This document shows, one piece after another, positions 49,702-58,681 of a DNA stretch of 64,000 nucleotides. The notes beneath the pieces were generated by a model that was not told where the DNA came from, ran no database searches, and saw nothing but the letters and a program-made list of their open reading frames with translations. Made by a program: the position numbers and the translations under genes. How positions within the stretch are numbered: the first letter of the stretch is position 1; every line of letters begins with the position of its first letter. The DNA is from Oscillibacter valericigenes Sjm18-20. GTDB lineage: Bacteria > Bacillota > Clostridia > Oscillospirales > Oscillospiraceae. The DNA is taken from contig AP012044.1 of assembly GCA_000283575.1 (NCBI GenBank), positions 1,736,001-1,800,000 of the forward strand. The letters run 5' to 3'.

Positions 49702-51147
49702 TTGCTGCTGATACCAATTTTGCTGCCCACGGTCGGAGGCGTGTTCGTCTTCCGGCAGAAGGACGAGAAGACCCGCAACCGTCTGGTGGTGTGGCTGACC
49801 GTTGCCACTGCCGCGGCTGTGGTGGTTTTGTGTGCCCTGCCGGAGCAGTCCCTGCGGCTGATGACCATTGAGGGCTCGCTGTATCTGACGCTTGAGAGCG
49901 ACTCGCTGGCAAAATTTTTCATGGTATTTATAATGGGAATCTGGCTGCCAGTGGCGGTGTTTGCCGGGCCTTATCTCCGCCACGCGGGGCGGGGACAGCA
50001 GTTTCAGGGCTTCTATACCCTGACGCTGGGTGCTCTGATGGGTCTGGCCCTGTCGGACAACTTTGTAACGCTGTATATGTTTTTTGAGATGATGACCCTT
50101 TTAACGGTACCGCTGGTTTTACACGGCGGGACTCCGGCGGCCAGAAGGGCGGGGCTTAAATACCTGGGGTACTCCGTGTTCGGCGCGGGCATGGCTCTGG
50201 CGGGCTATTTTTTCCTGTCCCACTTCCTGATTGAACAGAGCTTTACCGGCGGCGGGATGCTGAATCTGCAGCTGGCGGAGGAGCACAGACCGCTGCTGCT
50301 GATCGTGTTCCTGGTGATGATGATTGGGTTTGGCGCGAAGGCGGGCATGATGCCCATGCAGGCGTGGCTGCCCACAGCCCATCCCGTGGCCCCGGCTCCG
50401 GCGTCCGCCGTGCTGTCCGGCGTGATCACCAAAGGCGGTGTTCTGGCGATGATCCGGGTGACGTACTATCTGTTCGGTCCGGATTTCCTGCGGGGAAGCT
50501 GGGCGCAGTATGCACTGATCGGTCTGGCGCTTTGCACGGTGTTTACGGGGTCCATGCTGGCGTTGAAGGAGAAAATTCTGAAGAAGCGGCTGGCCTATTC
50601 GACCGTCAGCCAGGTGTCCTATGTGCTGTTTGGACTGCTGCTGATGACGCCGGGAGGCATGCGGGGAGCACTTTTACAAATGGTATTCCATGCGCTGGCA
50701 AAGGACACTCTGTTCCTGGCGGCGGGCGCGGTCATCCTCGCGACGAATTTTACGCTGGTGGATCAGCTGGTGGGAATCGGCAAGCGGATGCCCCGGACCA
50801 TGGTGTGTTTTTCCGCGGCGGCGCTGTCCATCATTGGAATCCCGCCCATGAGCGGATTTATTAGCAAGTGGTATCTGGCCTCCGCGGCGCTGAACTGCGA
50901 GTCCCGGATCGTTGGGTATCTGGGGGTGGCGATGCTGATTCTGTCGGCTCTGATGACCGCCGGATATCTGCTGCCCATCGTGGTGCGGGGATTCTTTCCC
51001 GGCAGAGACGTACTGGTGGAACGCAAAGAGGTGGGGCCGCAGATGATCCTGCCCATGATGGCGCTGTGTGCCGCGGTGCTGATTTTCGGGTTGTTTCCCA
51101 ACGGCTTGCAGGCTTGGATTTCCGCAATCCTGCCGCAGATATTCTGA
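49702..51147 (+). CDS. Antiporter-like membrane subunit 2 (481 aa)
   Basis: This is another NuoL/M/N protein with the TM5 Glu in LYMFFEMMTLLTVPLVLHGG and the TM7 Lys in GFGAKAGMMPMQAWLPTAHP followed by VAPAPASAVLSGVITKGGVL. Helix count is about 14. The TTG start follows GCGAGGGGAG. The 78 bases before it contain no gene. It is similar to the fourth subunit in its WLP(T/K)AHPVAPAPASA stretch, suggesting duplication. Confidence 0.88.
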   Translation: MLLIPILLPTVGGVFVFRQKDEKTRNRLVVWLTVATAAAVVVLCALPEQSLRLMTIEGSLYLTLESDSLAKFFMVFIMGIWLPVAVFAGPYLRHAGRGQQFQGFYTLTLGALMGLALSDNFVTLYMFFEMMTLLTVPLVLHGGTPAARRAGLKYLGYSVFGAGMALAGYFFLSHFLIEQSFTGGGMLNLQLAEEHRPLLLIVFLVMMIGFGAKAGMMPMQAWLPTAHPVAPAPASAVLSGVITKGGVLAMIRVTYYLFGPDFLRGSWAQYALIGLALCTVFTGSMLALKEKILKKRLAYSTVSQVSYVLFGLLLMTPGGMRGALLQMVFHALAKDTLFLAAGAVILATNFTLVDQLVGIGKRMPRTMVCFSAAALSIIGIPPMSGFISKWYLASAALNCESRIVGYLGVAMLILSALMTAGYLLPIVVRGFFPGRDVLVERKEVGPQMILPMMALCAAVLIFGLFPNGLQAWISAILPQIF

Positions 51148-51177
51148 CTTGAATTAGGAACGAAAGGAGGCCGGCGG

Positions 51178-52662
51178 ATGTATTGGCTTCAGGCGCTCCC
51201 CATCCTCATTCCCGTGGTGCTCGGCATGGGATTGCTGATCTTGCAGCCCCAGGACCGGAAGGTACGCAATGGCTATATTATGATGTCGGTGCTACTGACA
51301 GCGGGCCTCTCCTTTGCTTCCATCGCGGTAGCTGCTGCGTCGGACGCGGCCCCGGCCTGTACATTGGTGCGGTTTTCCAGCGAGTTTTCCATTTCGCTGC
51401 GGATTGACGGGGCCTCCATGGTATATGGGTTCATCGTATCGGCGCTGTGGCCGCTCGTCACGCTGTACAGCCTTGATTATATGTCCCACGAGGGGCACGA
51501 GAACCGGTTCTTCGGTTTCTGGATTGCCAGCTTCGGCGTGGTATTGGGTGTGGCGTTTGCAGAGGATTTTCTGACGCTGTATCTGTTCTACGAGCTGCTG
51601 ACGTTGGCGACGCTGCCGCTGGTGATGCACTTCATGGATGAAAAGGCCCGGTACGCAGGACGAAAATATCTGGTTTACTCCCTTTCGGGGGCCGCGTTCG
51701 CTTTTATCGGCATCGTATTTTTACTGAATTACGGGACGACGCTGGACTTTACTTACGGCGGGGTGCTGGATCTTGCAAAAGCGGCGGGGCACGAACCTAT
51801 GCTCCAGGCGGTGTTCGTACTGGCATTTTTCGGCTTTGGTGTGAAAGCGGCCATCTATCCGTTTTACGGATGGCTGCCGGATGCATCCGTGGCTCCCACG
51901 CCGGTGTCCGCGCTGCTCCACGCGGTGGCGGTGGTGAAAGCGGGGGCGTTTGCGGTTCTGCGGCTGATTTACTTCGGGTTCGGGGCGGACTTCCTGCGGG
52001 GAAGTACAGCCCAGGACGTGGTAATGACGGCGGCCATCGTCACCATTGTGTACGGCTCCGCCCGGGCGCTGCGGACTCCGCATCTGAAACGGAGACTGGC
52101 GTTTTCTACGATGAGCAACCTCAGCTATATCCTTTTTTCACTGACGCTGATGCTGCCGGCGGGACTTACTGGTGCGCTGACCCACATGGTCTATCACGCG
52201 GTGGTGAAGATCACCATGTTCTGCTGTGCAGGTGCCATCATCCAGAAGAGCGGACGGGAGTATATCTATGAGTTCGAAGGAATCGGGCGGCGAATGCCGG
52301 TGGTGTTCGGAACGTTTACCGTGTCGGCGTTTGCGCTGATCGGACTGCCGCCGCTGGGGGGGTTTGCGGGAAAATGGATGATCTGCTCCGCCGCGGTGAT
52401 ATCAGCGGACCCGCTGGCCTATGTGGGCATCGGGGCACTGATCTTGTCCACGCTGCTGACCACGCTGTACATGATGACAATTTTTGTCCGGGCGTGGTTC
52501 CCGGTGGGCGCGGTGGATGCGGAGGCGCTTTTAAAAATCCACGATCCCGGTAGGGCTATGACCATCCCACTGGTGATGCTGACTGCAGCGGGCATTGTGC
52601 TGGCACTGCTGTCCAGCCCGCTGATCGGCTTTTTGCAGGCGGTCAGTTTCAACATGGTATGA
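51178..52662 (+). CDS. Antiporter-like membrane subunit 3 (494 aa)
   Basis: This NuoL/M/N-type protein has Glu in LYLFYELLTLATLPLVMHFM and Lys in GFGVKAAIYPFYGWLPDASV followed by APTPVSALLHAVAVVKAGAF. The H-x6-K of the last segment (HAVAVVKAG) is as in NuoL/MrpA-type, so this one may replace the N-terminal part of MrpA. It begins with the ATG at 51178 after GAAAGGAGG. Confidence 0.88.
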   Translation: MYWLQALPILIPVVLGMGLLILQPQDRKVRNGYIMMSVLLTAGLSFASIAVAAASDAAPACTLVRFSSEFSISLRIDGASMVYGFIVSALWPLVTLYSLDYMSHEGHENRFFGFWIASFGVVLGVAFAEDFLTLYLFYELLTLATLPLVMHFMDEKARYAGRKYLVYSLSGAAFAFIGIVFLLNYGTTLDFTYGGVLDLAKAAGHEPMLQAVFVLAFFGFGVKAAIYPFYGWLPDASVAPTPVSALLHAVAVVKAGAFAVLRLIYFGFGADFLRGSTAQDVVMTAAIVTIVYGSARALRTPHLKRRLAFSTMSNLSYILFSLTLMLPAGLTGALTHMVYHAVVKITMFCCAGAIIQKSGREYIYEFEGIGRRMPVVFGTFTVSAFALIGLPPLGGFAGKWMICSAAVISADPLAYVGIGALILSTLLTTLYMMTIFVRAWFPVGAVDAEALLKIHDPGRAMTIPLVMLTAAGIVLALLSSPLIGFLQAVSFNMV

Positions 52663-52679
52663 GAGGGGGAAGACGCTGA

Positions 52680-54626
52680 ATGAGCACATTTTTACTGCTG
52701 TTTCTGGTGTTTTTTCCATTTTTGGCGGCATACTTTGTCTATCCGCTGCGAAAGAGAGGACGGGAGTACCGCAATTTGTATATCCGCATCATTCCCGGCG
52801 TTGAGCTTCTGGCGGCAGTGGCGCTGCTGTTTGCGCCGGGAACGGCCACAATGCCGCAGGTGTGCGGATTGGGACTGAGGTTCGAGGCGGGGAGCCTTCA
52901 CACGATGCTGGCGGTGCTGTCCGCTTTTTTATGGCTGATGACGGCGCTTCCCAGTAAGGAATATTTCGCGGACCGCGAGGGTGTGAACCGTTATTATTGC
53001 TCCTGGCTGGTGACGCTGGGCGCGCTGATGGGCGTATTTCTGGCGGCGGACCTTTTTACCCTGTTCGTGTTTTTTGAGATTATGTCCTTCGCTTCCTATG
53101 TGTGGGTGGCGCAGAACGAGAACCCCGGCGCGCTGCGGGCCGGACAGACGTATCTGGCGGTGGCGGTGTTCGGGGGGATGATGCTGCTGGTGGGACTGCT
53201 GATGCTCAATCACCTGTTGGGGTCGCTGATTTTTGAGAGGCTGCCGGGGCTGGTGGCGGCGCTCGGAGAGGAACAATACAGCGAACTGTTTGCGGCGGGA
53301 ATGTTCTGCCTGGTGGGATTTGGGGCCAAAGCAGGTATGTACCCGCTGCACATCTGGCTGCCAAAGGCCCATCCGGTGGCGCCGGCGCCGGCATCGGCTC
53401 TCCTCAGCGGAATTCTGACCAAGAGCGGAATCTTCGGTATTCTGGCGACGTCCCGGTATCTGTTCTTTTCCAGCGCGGACTGGAATATGGTGATTTTGGT
53501 CTCGGGAACCATTACCATGGTGCTGGGGGCAGTGCTGGCACTGTTCTCCATCAATCTGAAGCGGACGCTGGCCTGTTCCTCCATGTCTCAGATCGGATTT
53601 ATTCTGGTGGGTGTGGCGATGCAGGGTTACCTAGGCGCGGAAAATGTGCTGGCGGCGTGGGGGACCGTGCTCCACATGATGAACCACGGACTTATTAAGC
53701 TGGTGCTGTTCGTATCGGCGGGTGTGGTGTACGTGGGAACCCACTCACTGGATTTGAACGTGATCCGGGGCTGGGGACGAAACAAGCCCGTACTGAAAGC
53801 CGCGTTCTTCATTGGTGCGGCGGCCATCGCGGGCGTGCCGGGCACATCCGGGTACGTCAGCAAGACGCTGCTGCACGAGAGCATCGTGGAGTATATTCAC
53901 GAGCTGGAGCATTTGGGAGCTTCCGCGACGGGATTTCGAATGGTGGAGTGGTTGTTCCTGATTACCGGCGGGCTGACGGCGGCCTATATGGCAAAGCTGT
54001 TTGTGGGTATTTTTGTTGAGAGCCGGGCAGAGAACCAAAAGTTCAGCGTGCGGGAGTATATGGATAGGGCCACTCAGACCGCAGTGGGGCTGACGGCGCT
54101 CTTACTGCTGGCGTTTGGCCTGACCCCCTGGGCCTCCTTGCAGATCATCGCGGAAAAGGCCTCCGTGTTCCTGCGGGTGGGGGAGCATCACGGAAGGCTC
54201 CACTACTTCTCGTGGACGAATTTACAGGGGGCGCTGATCTCGCTTGCCATCGGTGCGGCGGTGTATCTGCTGGTGGTGCGGACGGTATTTTGCAGAAAGA
54301 CGGCCGATGGAACTGCATATCCGGACCTGTGGCCGGAGAAACTGGATCTGGAAAATCTGGTGTACCGTCCAGCTGTGCGGGGACTGGCGTTTGCAGGGGC
54401 GCTTTGTGCCCGGGTGGCCGCCGGCATCGGGGACTTTTTGGTGCTGGCCGGGGAAAAGCTTCTGTATCTGAGAGCTCCCGGCGTATTCGTGCCAAAGCAA
54501 AATGAGGATTTTGGCGTGTACGGGCGAAAGCCGAAGCGTTTTTTGATCGGCGAGACGTTTGCCTTCGACCTGACACTGGCGGGAGTCGGACTGATCGGGG
54601 CGCTGGCCTACATCCTGTCCAGGTGA
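52680..54626 (+). CDS. Antiporter-like membrane subunit 4, large (648 aa)
   Basis: This is the largest pump-like subunit, with 14 core helices, the TM5 Glu in LFVFFEIMSFASYVWVAQNE, the TM7 Lys in GFGAKAGMYPLHIWLPKAHP and the conserved VAPAPASALLSGILTKSGIF. After about residue 520 there is an extra part: a helix (GALISLAIGAAVYLLVVRTV), a soluble segment with DLWPEKLDLENLVYRP, and a final helix. Such ends, like those of NuoL, may lie along the complex. It closes the operon. Confidence 0.88.
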   Translation: MSTFLLLFLVFFPFLAAYFVYPLRKRGREYRNLYIRIIPGVELLAAVALLFAPGTATMPQVCGLGLRFEAGSLHTMLAVLSAFLWLMTALPSKEYFADREGVNRYYCSWLVTLGALMGVFLAADLFTLFVFFEIMSFASYVWVAQNENPGALRAGQTYLAVAVFGGMMLLVGLLMLNHLLGSLIFERLPGLVAALGEEQYSELFAAGMFCLVGFGAKAGMYPLHIWLPKAHPVAPAPASALLSGILTKSGIFGILATSRYLFFSSADWNMVILVSGTITMVLGAVLALFSINLKRTLACSSMSQIGFILVGVAMQGYLGAENVLAAWGTVLHMMNHGLIKLVLFVSAGVVYVGTHSLDLNVIRGWGRNKPVLKAAFFIGAAAIAGVPGTSGYVSKTLLHESIVEYIHELEHLGASATGFRMVEWLFLITGGLTAAYMAKLFVGIFVESRAENQKFSVREYMDRATQTAVGLTALLLLAFGLTPWASLQIIAEKASVFLRVGEHHGRLHYFSWTNLQGALISLAIGAAVYLLVVRTVFCRKTADGTAYPDLWPEKLDLENLVYRPAVRGLAFAGALCARVAAGIGDFLVLAGEKLLYLRAPGVFVPKQNEDFGVYGRKPKRFLIGETFAFDLTLAGVGLIGALAYILSR

Positions 54627-54666
54627 CGGGAAGCGCGGTGAAATTGCGAACAGACGAAGGAAAAGG

Positions 54667-54699
54667 GCAGGAAGTTGCTGTGCGGCTTCCTGCTCCTTT
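54667..54699 (+). terminator. Terminator of the antiporter operon
   Basis: GCAGGAAG and CTTCCTGC pair perfectly around a ten-base loop, followed by TCCTTTTAATTTT. It lies 40 bases after the last subunit's stop. Confidence 0.8.
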
Positions 54700-54781
54700 T
54701 AATTTTGAGGCAAGGAAAAGGGACGTGCAAAGCGCGGCCCGGGGATGACAAAGATCAGCGGCTTGGAAGGGGGAAGAATAT

Positions 54782-55552
54782 TTGGGCGTGCTGTGGATGT
54801 TGGCGATCACAGCGCTGGCGGGAATGGGAGGTACAGGGCTGGGAGGTGCCGTGAGCTGCCTGTTCCGGCGGGATTCCAGCAGGACGGTGAGTCTGCTGCT
54901 GAGTTTTGCGGCGGGAGTCATGGTGGCCGTGGTTTGTTTCGATCTGCTGACGGATGCTCTGACACCGGAAGACGCCGGAGCGCCGACTCCGCTGGGACTG
55001 ATCGTGGGGGGAGTTCTAGTGGGATACGGGGTGATCTGCGGGTTGAACGCGGGAATTGAGCAAACGCGCAAAGAACCCGCAAAGCAGGGACGCGGTGGAT
55101 TGTTTCTGGCGGGGGTGGTGATGGCGGCGGCTATCGCTCTGCACAACGTTCCGGAGGGAATGGTGATTGGGGCGTCATTTGCCAGAGGAGTGGAGACGGA
55201 GGCGATGGGCCGGGGCGGATTTGTGATGGCGGCGGTGATCGGGCTGCACAATATTCCGGAGGGAATGGCGGTGGCGGTGCCGCTGATTTCGGGAGGACTA
55301 TCCAAGCCGAGAGCTGTGGCGACTACCGCCGTTACGGGGGCACCCACTATTCTGGGAGCGGCGGCTGGGTATTTTCTGGGGACCATAGGTCCCAGGACGC
55401 TGGCGGCTGCGCTGAGTTTTGCATCCGGGGCGATGCTGTATGTGGTATTCGGAGAATTGCTGCCGGAGGCCAGCGGCCTATGGCGCTCCAAAGCGCCGGC
55501 GCTGGCGGCGGTAATTGGAATGATGGTGGGGATGATGATTATTTATATATAG
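54782..55552 (+). CDS. ZIP family metal transporter (256 aa)
   Basis: This is a ZupT-like transporter bringing zinc and other divalent metals inward. Eight membrane helices are present. The metal site is in two related helices: AIALHNVPEGMVIGASFARG and AVIGLHNIPEGMAVAVPLIS (HN-x-PEG motifs). A TTG at 54782 following GGAAGGGGG is the start. It stands alone with its own terminator after the antiporter operon. No metal regulator is adjacent. Confidence 0.92.
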   Translation: MGVLWMLAITALAGMGGTGLGGAVSCLFRRDSSRTVSLLLSFAAGVMVAVVCFDLLTDALTPEDAGAPTPLGLIVGGVLVGYGVICGLNAGIEQTRKEPAKQGRGGLFLAGVVMAAAIALHNVPEGMVIGASFARGVETEAMGRGGFVMAAVIGLHNIPEGMAVAVPLISGGLSKPRAVATTAVTGAPTILGAAAGYFLGTIGPRTLAAALSFASGAMLYVVFGELLPEASGLWRSKAPALAAVIGMMVGMMIIYI

Positions 55553-55653
55553 ACCTCTACGGGTATCTGTGCAGGAAGCTCGGTTCGGCAGCGCGGTTAA
55601 GCGCGGCTGACGCCAATGGTTTCCAGAGTGCCGCCCTGCGGACAGGGCCGCTT

Positions 55654-55680
55654 TCTCCGCCGAAAGGCGGAGATTTTTTT
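55654..55680 (+). terminator. Strong terminator before the PBSX-like prophage
   Basis: TCTCCGCC and GGCGGAGA pair around GAAA and are followed by TTTTTTT. It ends transcription from the ZIP side and marks the boundary of host and phage DNA. Confidence 0.9.
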
Positions 55681-55691
55681 ATTTTAAAAGA

Positions 55692-55707
55692 TGTACGCAG
55701 ACGTACA
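55692..55707. promoter_or_regulatory. Palindrome TGTACG-N4-CGTACA, candidate operator
   Basis: A perfect six-base inverted repeat with a four-base centre lies between the host terminator and the first phage gene, 48 bases before its ATG. A second small palindrome GGGGTCCCC is at 55720-55728. A repressor site for the phage late operon is possible. It does not match the usual LexA box of Bacillus. Confidence 0.4.
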
Positions 55708-55754
55708 AATAAAGGGATTGGGGTCCCCTACATGTAAGAGCGAGGTGAAGACGA

Positions 55755-56225
55755 ATGCGAAAAAAACTGACCGGCGCGGAGCGAGATCGGTTTTGCCGGG
55801 AGTTTCTGCTCTCCATGGACCCCAACCGGGCGGCAAAAAGCGTGGGAAGAGAAGATGGCTACGCGCTGCTGCGGCTGGAGGAGGTGGCAGAACGGCTGAA
55901 ATGGATGCGAAGGATGGAACTGCCCACCCGGCAGGATGTCTTGCGGCGTCTGGGACAGATGGCGTTCGGTCGGGTGTCGGACGCGGCAAAGCTGGCAAAC
56001 CGGGAGATGCTGGAATCAGGGGAACTGGACCTGTCCGATGTGGCGGAGCTGAAAATTACGGACAAGGGAACGGAGATGAAGCTGATTGACCGGGTGCAGG
56101 CGCTGGAGACGCTGTGGGGCCTGCTGGACGAAGGCGGTGAGGACGGCATGGAGCGATTTTTGCAGGCGCTGAAGGCCGAGGATGAAAAGGAGGGGCCGGA
56201 GCGTGGAGGCGGTACGGTTCTCTGA
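55755..56225 (+). CDS. Small terminase subunit (156 aa)
   Basis: This is the first gene of the contractile prophage. It opens MRKKLTGAERDRFCREFLLS and MDPNRAAKSVGREDGYALLR, the terminase_2-type form (LTxKQxxFxxEYLxxxNAxxAAxxAGY), and includes LDLSDVAELKITDKGTEMKL, which is common in PBSX XtmA-type proteins. Acidic C-terminal helix. It overlaps the large subunit gene by 23 bases. It would recognise phage DNA for packaging. Confidence 0.8.
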   Translation: MRKKLTGAERDRFCREFLLSMDPNRAAKSVGREDGYALLRLEEVAERLKWMRRMELPTRQDVLRRLGQMAFGRVSDAAKLANREMLESGELDLSDVAELKITDKGTEMKLIDRVQALETLWGLLDEGGEDGMERFLQALKAEDEKEGPERGGGTVL

Positions 56226-57447
56226 AAAACAGCGGCGGGCGCTGCGGTGGTGGCAGACGGACGGGGAGCGATACGACGCGGTGATTTGCGACGGAGCCGT
56301 ACGCAGCGGAAAGACCTTTTCCATGGGGTTGTCCTTCTTTTTATGGGCGCAGACCCGTTTTGACCAACAGCAGTTCGGAGTGTGCGGGAAAACCATTCTC
56401 TCCCTGCGGCGAAATGTCTTGCAGGAGATCGTTCCAGCGCTGCGGAAGCTGGGAATGAAGTGCACGGAGAAGCGTTCGGAAAATCTGCTGGTGGTGCGCA
56501 GCGGGAAAAGGCGGAACCAATTCTGGCTCTTCGGAGGAAAGGACGAGTCCAGCGCGGCGCTGATCCAGGGGAGCACCTTCGCTGGGGTGCTTCTGGACGA
56601 GGCGGCGCTGATGCCAAGGTCCTTCGTGGAGCAGGCCTGTGCGCGGTGCTCCGTGGCGGGGAGCAAGCTCTTTTTGGACTGTAACCCGGAGGGGCCACAG
56701 CATTGGTTTTACCGGGAGTGGATCTGCAAGGTGCGGGAAAAACGGGCACTGTATCTGCACTTTACCATGGCGGACAACCCGGCGCTGACGAAAGAGGTCC
56801 GAAGACGGTATGAGACCTGTTACAGCGGCATCTTCTACCGGAGGTTTGTGCTGGGGGAGTGGGCGGCGGCGCAGGGGCGGGTCTATGACTTTTTCGAGCG
56901 GGAAACGTTTTGCAAAGCCGCGCCGGAGGGAGAGATGGAGCGGTGGAGAGTTTCTGTCGATTATGGAACGGCAAATCCGACGTCTTTTGGGCTGTGGGGC
57001 CTGCGGGACGGGGTGTGGTACCGGGTGGAGGAATACTATTACAATTCCCGGGTAGAGGGACAGCAGAAAACCGACGCGGAATACACGGAGGACCTGGGGC
57101 GGCTGATCGCAGGGCGAAGCGTGGAGACCGTGGTGGCAGACCCGTCGGCGGCCAGCTTCATTACGGCACTGCGGCAGGCGGGATATCCCGTGGAAAAAGC
57201 GGACAACAACGTGCTGGACGGAATCCGCACGACAGCGGATGCGCTGAAAAACGGAAAAATCGTAATTTGCGAGGGGTGTGAGGACTGCCTCAGAGAGATG
57301 GAGGCATACTGCTGGGAACCCGGGGGCCGGGACGCACCGAAAAAGGAAAACGACCACGCCATGGACGATCTGCGCTATTTTGCCATGAGCGTGATGAAGC
57401 CACGGGGCGGCGGGTTTGCCGCCACCTGGGTGGAACGGGAGACCTGA
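56203..57447 (+). CDS. Large terminase subunit, PBSX XtmB type (414 aa)
   Basis: The start is GTG at 56203, eight bases after AAGGAGGGG. The ATPase has Walker A DGAVRSGKTFSM and Walker B AGVLLDEAALM; the nuclease metal residues are in VSVDYGTANPTSFGLWG, VVADPSAASFI and DHAMDDLRYFAM. The order and length match the PBSX family. It drives DNA packaging into heads. Confidence 0.92.
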   Translation: MEAVRFSEKQRRALRWWQTDGERYDAVICDGAVRSGKTFSMGLSFFLWAQTRFDQQQFGVCGKTILSLRRNVLQEIVPALRKLGMKCTEKRSENLLVVRSGKRRNQFWLFGGKDESSAALIQGSTFAGVLLDEAALMPRSFVEQACARCSVAGSKLFLDCNPEGPQHWFYREWICKVREKRALYLHFTMADNPALTKEVRRRYETCYSGIFYRRFVLGEWAAAQGRVYDFFERETFCKAAPEGEMERWRVSVDYGTANPTSFGLWGLRDGVWYRVEEYYYNSRVEGQQKTDAEYTEDLGRLIAGRSVETVVADPSAASFITALRQAGYPVEKADNNVLDGIRTTADALKNGKIVICEGCEDCLREMEAYCWEPGGRDAPKKENDHAMDDLRYFAMSVMKPRGGGFAATWVERET

Positions 57448-57466
57448 AAATACGGGAGGAGCGATC

Positions 57467-58630
57467 ATGAGATTCAAAAAGAGGAAAAAGGAGCGGGAGA
57501 CAACAGCAGCGACCGTACAACTGCGAAACGCGGAGCGCCATCCCTTCGGCATTTTGGACGGGTATGTGCCGCTGCGCGGCGGAGAGCTCCGGCTGTACAA
57601 GGCCATTCGGGAGGGCGTTCCGATGGTGGATGCGGCAATTTACAAGTTGATCCGGATGACCGGGGGTGTGTCCGTCAAGTGCACGGAGGCGCGGGCAGAG
57701 CGGGAACTGAAAAGCTTTCTAAGAAACGTCCCGGTGGGCCGGGGACAGCGTGGAATCAATGCGTTTTTGGAATGCTATCTGGATTCGCTGTTAATCTGCG
57801 GACGGGCCGTGGGCGAGATCGTACCCACGGGAAGCGGACGGGAGATTGCGGCGCTGCTGTGTGGACGGGTGGAGGACCTGGAGATTCGGGAGGGGGAAAA
57901 CCCACTGGATTTCCAGCTCTGCGGATCGGACGAGTCCGGGCGGATAAGACCGCTGCCGAGGCAGGAGCTGTTGCTGTTCACTCCGTTCAACCCGGAGGCC
58001 GACAGTCCCTATGGCGTGTCACTGCTGAGGTCCTTACCGTTTTTGACGGACATCCTGATGAAAATCTATCACACCGTAGGAGTGAACTGGGAGCGGTGCG
58101 GAAACGTGCGGTTCGCAGTGACCAGTAAGCCCGGCGAGGATGGCCGGGTACAGGCCGAAGAACGAAGCCAGCAGCTGGCCGAGGAGTGGTCCGCGGCCAT
58201 GCAGGATGCGAAAAGCGGGCGCGTGAGGGACTTTGTCGCCGTGGGCGACGTAGAGATTAAGACCATTGGTTCGGATGAACCAATTCTGGACAGCGAGGTT
58301 CCGGTACGGCAGATTTTGGAGCAGGTGGTGGCCAAGACCGGCATTCCTCCGTTTATGCTGGGGATCAGCTGGAATTCCACCGAGCGGATGAGCTCCCAGC
58401 AGGCAGATATGCTGACCACCGAGATCACAGCCATTCGGCGGACGCTGACGCCCGCTGTGGAGCGGATTTGCAGACTGTGGCTTAGAATGCACGGATACGG
58501 GTGCGGGTTTGAAATGGTTTGGGAGGATATCAATTTGCAAGACGAGGTGGAAGACGCGAAAGCAGCGCTGTATCTGGAGCAGGCGCGGAAGCTGAAACTC
58601 GAGAATGACGCCGCGGAGAAAAAGGAATAA
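57467..58630 (+). CDS. Portal protein (387 aa)
   Basis: The true start is ATG 57467 (MRFKKRKKERETTAATVQLR) after GGGAGG. The protein has the portal pattern: an N-terminal strand-helix part, LLFTPFNPEADSPYGVSLLR near residue 170, and TGIPPFMLGISWNSTERMSS around residue 300, the common portal motif before the stem helices. C-terminal helices with charged tail follow. It forms the ring through which DNA enters the head. Confidence 0.85.
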   Translation: MRFKKRKKERETTAATVQLRNAERHPFGILDGYVPLRGGELRLYKAIREGVPMVDAAIYKLIRMTGGVSVKCTEARAERELKSFLRNVPVGRGQRGINAFLECYLDSLLICGRAVGEIVPTGSGREIAALLCGRVEDLEIREGENPLDFQLCGSDESGRIRPLPRQELLLFTPFNPEADSPYGVSLLRSLPFLTDILMKIYHTVGVNWERCGNVRFAVTSKPGEDGRVQAEERSQQLAEEWSAAMQDAKSGRVRDFVAVGDVEIKTIGSDEPILDSEVPVRQILEQVVAKTGIPPFMLGISWNSTERMSSQQADMLTTEITAIRRTLTPAVERICRLWLRMHGYGCGFEMVWEDINLQDEVEDAKAALYLEQARKLKLENDAAEKKE

Positions 58631-58681
58631 TGCCGACAAATTGAATGGCATCTATAAAACTTATGAAAGAGGGGCGGAAGA

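Noticed and set aside
54145..55491. Long minus-strand open frame (448 aa) across the last antiporter gene and the ZIP gene
   Set aside because: It is rich in Pro, Ser, Arg and Ala with no family pattern, and lies opposite two well-recognised membrane proteins; an effect of high GC.
55560..55650. Possible tRNA between the ZIP gene and the prophage as an attachment site
   Set aside because: No cloverleaf or TTCGANNC arm could be found.
56341..57606. Minus-strand open frame (421 aa) opposite the large terminase
   Set aside because: The plus strand has clear Walker and nuclease motifs. The antisense product has no domain pattern or ribosome site.
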